From positions 37,607,001 to 37,671,000 of the forward strand of contig CM027378.1 of NCBI GenBank assembly GCA_015680905.1: a stretch of DNA of 64,000 nucleotides, in the 5' to 3' direction. The stretch is from Coptis chinensis. Taxonomy: Eukaryota; Streptophyta; Magnoliopsida; Ranunculales; Ranunculaceae. Made by a program: the position numbers and the translations under genes. Within the stretch, counting starts at the first letter, position 1; each line of letters opens with the position of its first letter. The notes under the pieces are model-generated. The model saw nothing but the letters and a program-made list of their open reading frames with translations, did no database searches and was not told the origin of the DNA. Positions 44,861 through 57,630 of this stretch are shown piece after piece.

Positions 44861-46250
44861 AGCCATGATTCAAAAACTAACCCACAATGTTTAGGCATTG
44901 AGACACAAACTTAAACACTTAAGTGCAATCCAAGAGTGAAACACCAAACTACGTTACAACCAGTCAACCACAATTCTCATATGCTATTTATTGTATCATA
45001 GACACATGCTATAATGATTGAAAGAAGGTGAAGGCTTCTCACATTGTGTTTTTCTGCATTTTGATTTACATTTCTTTTCATTATTACTTGTCCTACTTTC
45101 TACTATATGAGGCCCTACTATATATGCTATTATTTGATACTAGGACTACCAAATGGCATTGCATGTAGTAGCCTAATTACAATTTAGTAGAAAGTCCATT
45201 CTCTTTTCTCTTATTTTATGGCTGTCTCCATCAAATGAAGTCCAAATGTATGTTAATTACCAATAAGAAAAGAAAACAATACAAGTTTATAATTTGATAT
45301 TATGAAGCTCAGCTATACAATACATAATATTTATGTTCTACCTAATCTAACATAAGCAGAATACTTATGCTGTCATTTTCTTTTCATGTGCAGAGTACTT
45401 ATGTTGTACCTAATCTAACTTGAGCAGCCATCTAACTTCTCTAAAAAAATAAAGTAAATCAAAATAAAAAACAAAGGCTCCATCAATAAACACACCCCAA
45501 ATCTAAAACAATTATATACCTAAGATACGTGACTTTTCTAGAAAAATTTCGGCAGAGTCTCCTCTGTCATTTTCAACATTTTCATAAAAGACCTGTCATA
45601 ACCTGAAAATTAAAACAATGTACTTCTCAGTCATTAACCCAGCTACTTAACCGTCTCGACGAATGCCAGAGCAGTTAAATAACCGGTTGAGAAAAATGAG
45701 ATCACTGCAATAGAAAGACTTAGTACGCCAAAGAACTTAAATGTCTCGACTAATTACAGATCATCCAAGCACCTCGTACAAAGCCATTACCGAAAACACA
45801 AATTAAATATATACTTCTGTGTCCGATAGCTATCAAAAGGTTTACATCATTAACAAATGGTACTTACTATACAACTTTCTAAAAAAGAAACAAAAGAGGT
45901 CCAAAGACAATACCTAGGGACCTTCTGAGTTCTGATGGTACTTACATCAGAACCCTCCAATTGGTTTGTATAACACACATGTTCTGGATACTAAAAAGCA
46001 TACTCCATCTAAGAACTAATACACGATATCCAAACTGCGACATTACAATTGATATGTCGAAAGTAACCTCTAACAAAAAGAAAAAGTTTCCTGTTTTTAC
46101 CTAGAACTCTACCCCACATTGCCTACAATGTTACCACATCAACTATCCAACATTGCACCTCCATTACACAACTTACACAGATATGGACATAAGTTATAAT
46201 GTTGTATCATCCAAAAACAAGTGTTATTCCCAAGCTTAGCAACCTAGCTC
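44861..46250. other. Unassigned AT-rich region
   Basis: No domain, element end or convincing ORF was seen in either strand over about 1.4 kb. Confidence 0.35.
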
Positions 46251-46447
46251 TCATTCCTGTAACAATTGCCTATTTGACCTAGTTACTATGACAGGTGCTT
46301 GTTCTTTTACATCCTGTTGCACTGGTACTGCTTCCTCCTGCAGTACTGGTACTGGTTCACGGGATCCTAGCACTACTACTGTGTCAAAGACTAATGGAAG
46401 CGTAGCACCTAAGGGAGCAAGACATGGAGGCATAGTCAGAGACCTAA
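46251..46447 (-). other. Possible terminal exon, function unknown
   Basis: After a CACATTAG acceptor near 46448 the minus strand stays open to a stop at 46251 and encodes an acidic Val/Pro/Gln-rich segment (EPVPVLQEEAVPVQQDV). It lies downstream of the better-supported exons at 46907-47521, but those already end in a stop. It could be an alternative last exon or chance. Confidence 0.25.
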
Positions 46448-46906
46448 TGTGAACTAGTATAATGTGCTATACAGCTGAAGCTAGGTCATATAAGAACAAT
46501 CTTACATAAGGAATTACAAGCTATTCTTAATGGCTTGAAATTGTGTATACTACCAGGTAGGTTATAAGAAGATAAAGATTGCAACTGACTCCAGATTCTT
46601 AACAAGAAAGAAATCATGCCATGGTCTGTTAAAAATGAGGCGATAGAGATTTGGGAGTTAATGCAACAGCCTAGCCAAGTGAATGTTGTTAATTTTTTTA
46701 AAAAAAGTATAATAAAGCAGCTGACTTTTCAGCCTCCCTAAGGGGTCCAGAAGGGAAAGATAGATCTTACATGTAGTAATACTGTTTATGTAGGAAATAG
46801 AAATAGGTTGTTATTAGCACGAAAACATAAAATATTCATTAAGTGTTAGTAGAGTTTCACCAAATTTTGTCGCCAATGCATTTGTCTCCTTCGAAGTCTT
46901 CTTTTT

Positions 46907-47521
46907 CTATGGGTATTTTCTCTGATACTTTCGGTATTCCACGGTGACGTTGTAATCAGGTTGGAGGAGCTCTAAAAATATTTTGAATTCATGTCATTAC
47001 CACTTGCAATAATAAGATGCTTCAGAGTAGTGTGGCTTATAAAAGCCCCACACCGTGACGATAACAATCTCATTAGGAAATTTAAAATTAATATTGATTA
47101 GACAAACTACCTGGAGTGACATCAAGTGAAGAATGTATGGGTCGTCGGCGCAGGCAAGTTTTATTTGGGAAACCAGCTTTAATTGCTTGGATTTCTCTCT
47201 GTTTGTCCATATCTGGCTTCTTCCTCACTGGACCAACTAGATAGGGAAATAATAAACATTTTAGATGATAAGTCCTCAAGTCCTTATACCTTATAAAAAT
47301 TTCTGGAAAAATTTAACTTTCATGATACACAAATAGATAAGGATGATAAGACACTATCGACTTACCATCCATTCCACAATCCCCGCAATCCCCGGTGCTT
47401 TCCACAGTAGTCACAATAGGAGGTGGACTTTGTGGATGACAACTTGTTGAACCTGCTGCCTCATCGACGGAGATTGCAGCTGCTTGCTCAATCGTCATGG
47501 ACCTGTTTTTCACCAGAACAT
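46907..47521 (-). CDS. Last three exons of an unknown multi-exon gene
   Basis: Three minus-strand segments join in phase. Exon 47521-47366 ends at a strong donor ATG|GTAAGT. Exon 47236-47111 has acceptor TATCTAG and donor CCAG|GTAGTT. Exon 46971-46907 follows TTTTTAG and ends with stop TAG. All junctions are phase 1, and the joined reading continues without a stop: ...GDCGDCGMD, VGPVRKKPDMDKQREIQAI, ...RRRPIHSSLDVTP, ELLQPDYNVTVEYRKYQ. About 115 residues of C-terminus are seen. No domain is recognised. The Athila-like element at 47577 lies only 55 bp upstream of the first of these exons, in its intron. Upstream exons may be those at 62527-63640. Confidence 0.5.
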
Positions 47522-47576
47522 CTATATACGCCACAAAATGATATATATTAAAAAGGCAGATGAAATAGGCGTATAT

Positions 47577-48633
47577 TGATAACAGTGATTTTACGTATTC
47601 TAACTATCTATGCGTAAACACAAATAATCAAATTACGTAAATACGTGTTTATATCAATATTCCTACTCTCAATAATGAAGTAATATCAGAGAGTCAGGAT
47701 TCGTTCCACTCTTAAACCCTCAAGACTTAAATTGAATTCAACTAATCAAACCCAAAAGGAACAATAGTGAGAGTAATGATTTGATGTGAATTTTCTATTC
47801 TACCATTCCCAACAATTGAATCTAAACAAGACATAATATAAAGATTTGAACTTTATTTATCTAATAGAACAATAAGAACAAGATATGATTGAATGAATAA
47901 CAACTATTTTATTTATCTAATGAATGATATTCAATGATTTAAATAACTAAGCTAAAACAAAGAATGAAACTAATTAATAGAATGAAAACTAAGTAATTAA
48001 CTAATCTAGATCTAACTTTTTCTAACCCTAAACTCCATTAACATTAGCTTCCTAACCTAACTGTCATTAACAAAGAGTCAAGCTTTTGTTTTTATACTTC
48101 CAGATCCAAAAATCGTGCATGGGCTTGGAGCCATGTTTTGGGCCGGAAAATCGGGCCCAAAACCCAATTTCTTTAGTCCAAAATGGGCTCTTCAGCTGCA
48201 GTTGGCTTCGACAGATGTTTCGTCCACTTCTGCTCCTCTGATTGGGCCAAGGCTTAGACCATTGGAAAGCTCTTTTCGAGCCGGTCGTTTTGACATAAGC
48301 TACTCCCAATTCCGAGATCTGAGTCCAAAGATACGACCTTCGGAAGTTCTGCTGACTTGTGCACTCTTTCTGCCCGTGTTGACTTTTCAGCTTTTGACCG
48401 GGCTTTACAAAGGCTTTGTCTCCTTGAATCTTGGCCTTTATTCACAGAACTCCTTAGCAACCGACCTTTGCTCCTTTATCTCGCTAAAGTGGCACATTTC
48501 TGCACATAATAGACTTTGAAGCCTGAAATGCATAAAAACACGTGTCAAGATTAACTCTTTAATTATTACTCACATAATTGGTCTAAAAGTATGATTGTTA
48601 AGGGGTTAAAACTACAGTTTTGGGCTCTTATCA
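47577..48633 (-). repeat. 3' LTR of the Athila-like element
   Basis: It runs from TGATAACAGTG (47577) to GGGCTCTTATCA (48633) on the plus strand, so TGATAAGAGCCC to CACTGTTATCA on the element strand. It is related to the solo LTR at 14572-16080. Internal open readings are shadows of the LTR. Confidence 0.92.
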
Positions 48634-51600
48634 AACCACCCCCAAACAACATTTTGCTTGTCCTCAAGTAAAGATGAGAAATTAGAATAAGTGACCAAAA
48701 ATGGAGTTCTATCTACTCGTTTATTTGAGTCGCGATTGCATTAACCATATGCAACAAGGCCTTAAACCACTAGGAATTCCCTAGTGGACGAAGTTATAGC
48801 CTCGTGAGAGTTTTCGATGAAGGTACTCACAAACTTCATCTATACTACAACGACTAAGAAATAAAACTATTGTTTCCTCATTCATGTCTCAACTATCTAT
48901 ACATCTCACTAGCAATTGAATACGAATAATCATGTCGAAACCTAAGCTAATATATGCATAATAATCAATCATCTGAATAAACATATATACAATGAGTAAT
49001 GCTATGAAATGCTTAGCAGGTCCGTTTCTGAAAACTTCGAATAAGCGTCCTTAAGTAGGTCCTCACATAAAAGTCAAGACAAAAATCACTCGATTTTTCC
49101 GCTCAAGTTTTCTACTCCGGTGTAAAAGCGGTGGGCACACTTTTTACCTTACAATCTCAATGACACACAAGAAAGCCGAGTCGATCAAACACAACTGCCA
49201 CTTACTATCACACTAACCTATTCCTAATTGAGCTAGAGGTCTTTATTAGGTGTTGTGGGGATTAGGAGATGGTTTAAGAAGGAAGGAAATGGATATACAA
49301 AAGGACAAGTCTGAGATAATAGAGTCTTCATATTATATAACTTAGAAAACCTTGTTATTTTCTTTTGCTTCTATACTTTGTTTCCATCATTAGCCATATT
49401 TTTCTTTTTCTTTTCTTTGGCTTTTGACTCCCTTTTATTCTATTTTTGGAGTTTTTATTTATTTCTATTTTTCTTTTTCTCTTCTTTTCTTTGGATGGAA
49501 ATTTCTTTTCTTTTTCTGAAGAAACTAACTAATTTTTGTTTACACAAGTTTTTCTCTTCTTCTTTCTTCACTCATTCTATTCTCAGACTTATTCTAGATT
49601 GGGTAAGTTGAATTTTTTTATTTTGTTTTGTTTTTGTAACAGGGTAAAGGAATTGTGGTTTATGGAAGGGCTAATGAAAGGCTCAGTGGGGCGACTAGCG
49701 AAAAATATACTTAGGTCAGAATTTCTAGCTATATCGATCCAAAAAGGGCCTAAATTCTCGCTTAGGATATGGTTTAGTGATCAAGCAAGTGGACGTGTGA
49801 TTTCTCTATCCGGATTTTACTTCTCCCTTGTGTCATTTCTCAAATGTTTCGCTCATATAAGGCTTTAGGCTATATTCTCACAGGATTTGTAGAATAAGTA
49901 CTCTAGCCTAGATTTCAGAAACTTACTGCTAACAATCATAGATACTCATGTAATATATTTATAGATAGATGTAAAGATTATTACCTATATATTAACCTAA
50001 GTTTCTAACAATTATTCTGATGCAACAGCTTTCATTGAGACTTCTAGATTATTAAGAGCATGGAGAAAGAAACAATACCAATATTCCTAAGTGTATAGCA
50101 TAACTTATTTATTTATATTTTTGAATTTTTGAAATTTTAACTAGAAAACAAATGCATATTATACATATTTATATCCTAGCAGATGTCTTAATTACACGTG
50201 TTTCTATGCCCCCAAAAACAAGAAGCATGCTTTGTCCTCAAAGCATTTAAATAAAAGAGGGTAGGAAAAATACCATTGAAACGGCGTGAAATTCAGAAAC
50301 ATCTGCAAAACAAGGTTAGAACGCATCTAATATAGGAAATAAAAACCGACGAACTCTATAAGAGTTCCACCCATTATGGGGTTAATGAATTAAATTGCTT
50401 GGGACATAAGCGGACAATAACTGAAACTAAAACTTACCTCCACTCCAGCGTTTTTTTTTTCGTCATCCTCCTCTTCTATAAAGAAGTGAGGTTCCTTCGC
50501 GATCCCTGCCATGCCATTATAATTTGCCAAGCTTGCCGCCATTTATCATCTACGGATGCTAACTTTGTTAAAGCGCCACTTGGTCGGATGGGGTGTAAGG
50601 TGCAACCTGATGAGGTTGTATCCTCCACCCTTGCCAAGTCATTGCACGGAAAGATCGGATAATACAATTGGTGGGTCTCACAATTTGACCCCCCCAACCC
50701 AATCCGTGAAACGGGCACAAAAAATAGGGAAGAAATATAGCATAATCGACAAACTAAAACAGGCATAAGAAGTTACTTATGCCTCATGCTATGGGCTCGT
50801 GCTAAACTAGACATCAAGGTTTCGGGAAGGTCATGGCACATACGCCCCGTGGCTAAAGCAAGGAAGACGCGCAAGTGGCATCATTCACGAAGAAAAAACG
50901 CCATTCCCTAAAATGTTTAGCATGATCCAAAACATAACAGTTCCTATGTTCATGGACGGGCTACCAAGGCGGCGTTATATTCGGGTTGGTCCTCGATCAC
51001 GGAAAATGCCTGCCCCATAAGCCTCATGCAAAAGTCATAAGTGTAGACATGCATATTATCTACCCAATAGCATCATGGGTCTTGTATTTATTGGGCATGG
51101 CAAGTCCAAGAACAAATACTAGCAAGAACCATAAGCGGTTCCCTACCCTACGTGTGTGATCACCTACGAAACCAAGCACCATAAGTAGTGCTTTGAAATA
51201 AATCTTTGAAAGACTGTTCGGTATTATTATAGGAGATGTCATCTCGAACTACGCTCTAGAACAGCGACTGCGAATGAACCGGGAACAACCCGCTGAAAAC
51301 TGGAATTTTTCTGGTCGACGAAGTCGAGTATGCCGAAAGGCTCAACTAGGCGAAGTCGCGCCGTGTATTTGGAATTCCAGTGTTTGAGCGAAGTCGCTGA
51401 CCTTGAAGCGTGGCTCTGAACAAAATTTTCGACAAAAAGTGTAGAGAAAGCACGCCCTCTGCAGCGGCGGCTCGAGGTGTTGATTCGAATAAAGATTCAC
51501 AAGTCACCTAATTTGATAAAACTAAAACTAATTGGATTCTACTATTCAATTAGTTTTAGTAGAAATCTAATGGCGCGCTCAGTTTAGCACGAAATAAATA

Positions 51601-52753
51601 GTGAATTGCTAGAAGTAATTATTCACGTATGGTTTTCAATTCTACTTATTAGATTTAGGACCTCGGCGCTCACGAACAAAATTTCGACAAAAGTGTAGAG
51701 CTGAAAGGCTCCTCCAAAATGCTTGCGCGCCTCGAGGTGTTGATTCGTGTGAAAAATAATTTAAACGTGGGAAACGTGGGAGTGAAAGGTGAGAAATGGA
51801 AGTTAGGTGTAGTGTGGGTTGTGAGTGTAGAATGAATGAAGTTTTATAGGTTTTGAATTGTTAAAACGAATCGGTAAGTTGCCAAAAAGCTTTAAGGCAA
51901 TTTCGGAAACAATAAAATTTCGAACCCAAAACGGAAACAACTCATATTCTTGATTCTATAACAACCCTAATATCTTTTACACTGGATTTAGACTAGTAAC
52001 TTCTAAACTCTCTTAGATTTCATCATACCACCACATCTAATCATAGGTATGCCAATTATGACAATATTCTCAACCTTCACTCCAAAACAAACTCTAAAAT
52101 GGAGGATCTTCTACAAATCATGATAGAATAAATAATACCACCCCCAAACAATTCGGGAAGGTGGGATTAACAATAAAATCCATGCACAATTTGAAAAGAA
52201 CAACATTATATTAAAATTGAAATTCAAACAACATTTAACTACCAAATTCAAAGTTAACTACGGAATTTAACAACGTAACATCCTATCTACTAAAAATAAT
52301 AAAAGACAACATCAAAACAACAAAGAAAGAGAAATCTAGCTACTCTTAAAGGGAGCGAGGTGGGGATAAGAATAGGAAGTTTAGTGATCAAGCATGGAAA
52401 AACCAAACACCCCACCCCTAAACAAATTTTTGAAAACAGGTTTGTAAAAATTTGTTTTAAAACGTGGGTCTTTTAAAGTCAGATTCCCTAGACTTAAAGT
52501 GATATATATGTATTTACATGCAGTTTCCCATATATCAATAATCTAAACAATTGTGGATCTTTCCATAAATAGTTAACATGGAATGCACCACCAAACAGAA
52601 TCAAGCTCCAAAACTTTCTACGACGCAACTTCGTTGAATAAGAAGGAGTCCAAGTGAATGATCGTGAGTAAATGAATGGTTTTGGAAAATACTTGGAATG
52701 TGGATTAGTGTTAGAAGAAAAGGGTGGGAAGAATGATTGGATTTTATTAGGGA
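48634..52753 (-). other. Non-coding interior of the Athila-like element
   Basis: Over 4 kb no RT, RNase H, integrase or envelope-like part was recognised. A second GGTGGT/TTTGGGGG purine tract is at ~52138-52153, besides the one at the 3' LTR. A ~70-bp direct repeat containing GCTCGAGGTGTTGATTCG occurs at 51421-51488 and 51680-51750. The stretch 50450-51300 is less AT-rich and different in texture, and may be captured DNA. Confidence 0.6.
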
Positions 52754-53843
52754 TTAACTCAGGTGGATGGTGGTAGGGTGGTGCTCTAGGTAGTGCTTGA
52801 GAAGGTGGATCATCAGTGCTCTTAGAAACTTCGTCAATTCCTCATCTAGGTTGTTCACATCCATATAATTATGGTATTCATCTCCATCTTTGAGGAATTC
52901 ATCTATCTCGTCTATTGTGACGTTTAGTCTATCTCTTGTATGGTCAGAAGGCAGGGTTGAAAATTCTTTCTTTAGTTCAGTTATGTTCAAAGAGTCAAAA
53001 TTGTGATCTTTGTCTTCTTCCATAAGAGGGGTATCTACTAGTGTGGGGACTAAAGCGTCAGCCGCACTAATGTGAGGTACAAAACTCTCAATGGACTTCA
53101 CTTCTCCTTCTATAGGCAAACCTAGTTGTCCCTGTTTTTGTCTAAACATGTTAACTTCTACAGAAAGATTTCCAAAAGAAAGAGTCATTGAGATATCCCG
53201 ACAATTGATTTGAGCATTGGCGGTTGCCAAGAAAGGGCCCCTAAGATGATGGGAATGGAATCATGAGCAACTTCGCGGTCGAGAATAACAAAGTTAAATT
53301 TGGATAGTAAAAATCCTGAACTTTAACGAGAATATTTTCAACTACACCCTTGGGATACTTAATAGAACGATCGGCTAACCGCAAAGTCATTTTTGGTTGG
53401 TTGAAGTTTTGTTAGACCCAGTTGTTTATATAAATAAAAAGGGAGTAAGTTAACACTCGCTCCTAGGTCTAATAAAGCAGTTGTTATAAAGGTATCACCT
53501 AAGGTACATTTAGATAGGATCGACCGTGGTCCTTGTACTTAACAATTCCATTATGTTCAGATAAAGAGGGATATTGTTCAGTTAAGAAGGCTTCGTGGGG
53601 TATGTTGGTTTTCCTCTTCTTGGTGCATAACTCTTTTAGAAACTTAGCGTGTCCTGGTAGACTTTTTATAGCATCTAGAAAAGGTAGGTTGATAGTTAGA
53701 TTTTTAAACACTTCCCTAATCTCATCAAAATTCTCATCCTTTTTAGACACAATTAGTCTCTCGGGATACGGTGGTTTATCTTTATGCCTAATATGAGGGG
53801 GAACATATTTGTTAACCGTTGCTTTATCTTTTATCACTTTCAA
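52754..53843 (-). pseudogene. Athila-like protease region (fossil)
   Basis: It contains PPYPERLIVSKKDENFDEIR followed by INLPFLDAIKSLPGHAKFL and CTKKRK, which match the YP.RL...F..vf..l.INiPFlea..qmP.yAKF motif upstream of the Athila protease. Further on, MATANAQINCRDISMTLSFG resembles the LG.PFLATA.A.INc..G.ltl.fg block. It ends at 52754; no RT motif follows. Confidence 0.78.
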
Positions 53844-54396
53844 ACTAGGTTTCCATATTGGAACCTCTACAGGTGTAGGGTTTTCACTTTCTATTATTGG
53901 GTCTTGTAATGTTTTCCCTTTTGGTTGTGGTTTAACTGGTACTTCTACAGTTGTAAGGTCTTCAGTTTCTATTATAGTATTTGGTATGGTATCATTTTTA
54001 GTTTGCGGGTAATCTTTTTAGGTATAGTCACTTGGTTATCAACAACTACTGAGCGAACGGAAGGGTAGTGGTATTTGCCTCAGAGTCCCCTTGGTTTATA
54101 TTACCATTACATGAATACTTTTTATTTCAAAGGCGGTGTTTGTTGACTTAGGATTAGGCATTGTTTGACTTGGAAACACGCCCGGTTTGGTTATTATTTT
54201 GGTTAGAAGACATGTCAATAACCTTTTGGCACAAAGACTGCATCATTTGCATCGTTTGTTTCATCATATTAGAGTTTTGATCATGCTGATCTTTCATCAA
54301 GTTGGAGTTTTGTTGCATAATTTGATTTTGTTTCTCCAACAAGGTCACTACTACTTTGTCGTAGATGGTTGTATTGGAATTAAAGCTTGTTGGCGT

Positions 54397-55390
54397 TCAT
54401 GTCTTGATGTTGATAGTTCGGGTTATGGGTACTAAACCTCTATTCTGGTCACCTAAGTTCCTTTGTCCTTGATGTTGAGTTAACTGGTTGAAGTGTGGTG
54501 GTTGTGGTGGTGTTTGTGCATAGACAAGAGGACAATAGAAGTCGGAATGCTCAAGACTACAACAGACATTACAACGAGTAGAGTTAATGTTCATGACTGG
54601 AGTGGGTTGTTGTTGAACAGAGATGGCATCTACCTTTTTAGTGAGGGCATCGATAAGAGTTTTAAGCTCGGGATCATGTTTAACCTCAAGAGAAGAAGGA
54701 GAGGAGCGGGAGGAATCGTTACCTCCCCAATTGTTGTTCCTCTTAGATTGATCTTCTAAGAATGTATAAGCCTCCAAGGCTCCTTTACTAAGAAAACTAC
54801 CCCCAGTCATGATATCTAGAACCTCCTTATGATAATGTGAAAGCCCCTTGAAGAAAGCACGAACAAGCGTGTCTTTCGCAAGATTATGATGCGGGCATTC
54901 AATGAGGAGATCAGTGAAACGATTCCAGGCCTCTGAAAAGGATTCATGAGGATTATGGTGGAAGAAATGAATCTTGTGAAGCATTTCATCTGTCTTCAGT
55001 GGTGGGTAAAACTGTTCCATGAACAATTGAACAAGTTGAGCCCATGAGTCCACAGAGTTTGGCGTTTGGGCAGTTAACCAAGACGCCGCCTTGTCGGCTA
55101 GGGTGAAAGGAAACACCCAAGTTTAACTTGTTCTGGACTTACGCTAGGATGATGGAATGTAGTGAGAACTTGGTCTATCCCGACGATGTCTTTGGTAAGG
55201 CTTCTCATGGTCTAAACCATGAAAACCGGTAACAAGTTAAATATATTAGGGGATTCAAAAATCCCCACTAGGTCTGCAAGAACGATGCCGCGACTTAGGG
55301 CCATCGTTTAGGGCTTTATAAAAATCAGAGAGAGGAGTCTCTTGTTCTTTAGCCATTGATGCAAGTGTAGTGTGTGAAATTCTAGATAGG
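54397..55390 (-). pseudogene. Athila-like gag (fossil)
   Basis: The best part reads FPFTLADKAASWLTAQTPNS, FMEQFYPPLKTDEMLHKI and RAFFKGLSHYHKEVLDIMTG, the familiar plant retrotransposon gag core with the Athila-type pattern. A Cys-rich knuckle-like remnant (CNVCCSLEHSDFYC) follows. The N-terminus near 55.35 kb reads MAKEQETPLSDFYKA. It is broken in a few places. Confidence 0.82.
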
Positions 55391-56567
55391 CGTGTTGTAT
55401 TTAATTCTTCGAAAAACAAGCCTGATTCTACTAGAATTAAAACTCCTCTGACAGAAGAGGCGAGGAGTGAAAGAAGGAGTACCTGAATGCTTCCTTGCTT
55501 CGCTTACGAATAGCGTCTTGTATACGCGATTTCAGTGTATTTAACAAGTTAGAAACACTTTATAACTTTAAGGAATAGAAATTTGAACTTTCCTGTGAAA
55601 ATTGGGCTGTTCACGATGAATTTTCCTTGTAGGGCGCGGGTTGGGCGCGAGTTGGGCGCGAGTGCCCTCTGTTTTGTCGAATGTCCAGTGTTTTGGGCGC
55701 GGTCGCGCTCAGTTTGGGCACGGGTCGCGCTCCAGGGTTTTCAAGTTTTAGGCCTTTTATCGTACTCCAAAAAATTTGAAATTTTTACAGTAATTTTCTA
55801 AGACATCTATCAAGTAGCCTGTAAAATTTTAGATCAATCGGAGCTGTGAAAGTCCCTCTACAGCCCTTCAAAGTTTGCGAAACGGTTTTCGGACACAATA
55901 CAAACAACCGAATGGTTAACCCATCAAAAAAAATCCAAAAATTGCCAAATTTTTACTGGAGACTCCTGACAGATCCTACTTATTCCTGTAAAAAATTTAG
56001 AGCAATTGGAGTTCTTTAACCTCTCCTTATTGGCTGGTGTTTCAGATATTAAGTGTTTGCAACACAGCAGAAACACACTGGAAACACTCTACTATTTAGG
56101 AGGTCAAAACAAATCAAAAATTCATCAAATTTTTACTACAAACTCCTTAGTTAGGATAGATACTTTTGTAAAAATGATAGAATTTTTAGAACTCCCTAAG
56201 TAACCTTACTCGTCTGTTTTTCAAGAACATACGGTGTGAAAACTGAAATGCAGCACTGTAAAGATCGTATTTTTTTCACAAGGTAAAACAACTTTGAAAA
56301 ATCTGAAAATATTCCAGTAAATCAACAACACATTAAATAATATGTATGAAAATTTTCAGAATTTTCGAAAATTTAGAAATACCTTCACCGCAGTGTTTTT
56401 CTCTGTGAATCCGCAGCCCCTATGCCTGAAACAGTGAACAGTTCCGAAAATTCAAGAAACAAGAATGAAAAATTAAAAGGGTGGGTGGGTAGAGAATGGG
56501 GGATTGCCCCTTGGATTCAAGCAATTGAATTCTTGTCTTGAACGAGATTAAGATGGCAGCGGCCATT
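55391..56567 (-). other. Leader of the Athila-like element
   Basis: This is the untranslated region between the 5' LTR and gag. It includes a GC-rich patch at 55630-55740 with several GGGCGCG and GCGCTC motifs, similar in style to the repeats in the solo LTR at 41510-42252. The primer site lies at its upstream end. Confidence 0.55.
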
Positions 56568-57625
56568 TGATAACAGTGATTTTAACGTGATTCTAACTAT
56601 CTATCGTAAACACAAATAATCAAATTACGTAAATACGTGTTTATATCAATATTCCTACTCTCAATAATGAAGTAATATCGAGAGTCGGGGATTAGTTCCA
56701 CTCTTAAACCCTCAAGACTTAAATTGAATTCAACTAATCAAACCCAAAAGGAACAATAGTGAGAGTAATGATTTGATGTGAATTTTCTATTCTACCATTC
56801 CCAACAATTGAATCTAAACAAGACATAATATAAAGATTTGAACTTTATTTATCTAATAGAACAATAAGAACAAGATATGATTGAATGAATAACAACTATT
56901 TTATTTATCTAATGAATGATATTCAATGATTTAAATAACTAAGCTAAAACAAAGAATGAAACTAATTAATGGAATGAAAACTAAGTAATTAACTAATCTA
57001 GATCTAACTTTTTCTAACCCTAAACTCCATTAACATTAGCTTCCTAACCTAACTACCATTAACAAAGAGTCAAGCTTTTGTTTTTATACTTCTAGATCCA
57101 AAAATCGTGCATGGGCTTGGAGCCATGTTTTGGGCCGGAAAATCGGGCCCAAAACCCAATTTCTTTAGTCCAAAATGGGCTCTTCAGCTGCAGTTGGCTT
57201 CGACAGATGTTTCGTCCACTTCTGCTCCTCTGATTGGGCCAAGGCTTAGACCATTGGAAAGCTCTTTTTGAGCCGGTCGTTTTGACATAAGCTACTCCCA
57301 ATTCCGAGATCTGAGTCCAAAGATACGGCCTTCGAAAGTTCTGCTGACTTGTGCACTCTTTCTGCCCGTGTTGACTTTTCAGCTTTTGACCGGGCTTTAC
57401 AAAGGCTTTGTCTCCTTGAATCTTGGCCTTTATTCACAGAACTCCTTAGCAACCGACCTTTGCTCCTTTATCGCGCTAAAGTGGCACATTTCTGCACATA
57501 ATAGACTTTGAAGCCTGAAATGCATAAAAACACGTAATCAGTATTAACTCTTAATTATTACTCACATAATTGGTCTAAAAGTATGATTGTTAAGGGGTTA
57601 AAACTACAGTTTTGGGCTCTTATCA
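56568..57625 (-). repeat. 5' LTR of the Athila-like element
   Basis: It is nearly identical to 47577-48633, with about 20 differences by eye. The primer site is at 56549-56567. The outer flank TATAT matches the other side. Confidence 0.92.
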
Positions 57626-57630
57626 TATAT

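Larger units (their letters stand above)
47577..57625 (-). mobile_element. Athila-like LTR element, complete ends, gag-protease only
   Basis: LTRs of about 1057 bp lie at 47577-48633 and 56568-57625. The 5-bp duplication TATAT is exact (47572-47576 and 57626-57630). Next to the 5' LTR the minus strand reads TGGCCGCTGCC, a variant of the TGGCGCCGTTGCC primer site of Athila elements, and next to the 3' LTR lies TTTGGGGGTGGTT as polypurine tract. Gag and protease-region text is Athila-like. About 4.1 kb between protease and 3' LTR shows no RT, RNase H or integrase. The LTRs differ at roughly 2% by eye, so insertion was recent, around a million years or less. The coding part is broken in several places. 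Confidence 0.88.

Noticed and set aside
48115-48519. Plus-strand open reading of 134 residues, partly repeated near 57.1-57.5 kb
   Set aside because: It lies within the LTRs of the Athila-like element and occurs in both copies. It is an LTR shadow, not a gene.
49378-49611. Hydrophobic Phe/Leu-rich open reading
   Set aside because: It is produced by a T-rich, low-complexity stretch inside the Athila-like element and was not taken as a membrane protein.
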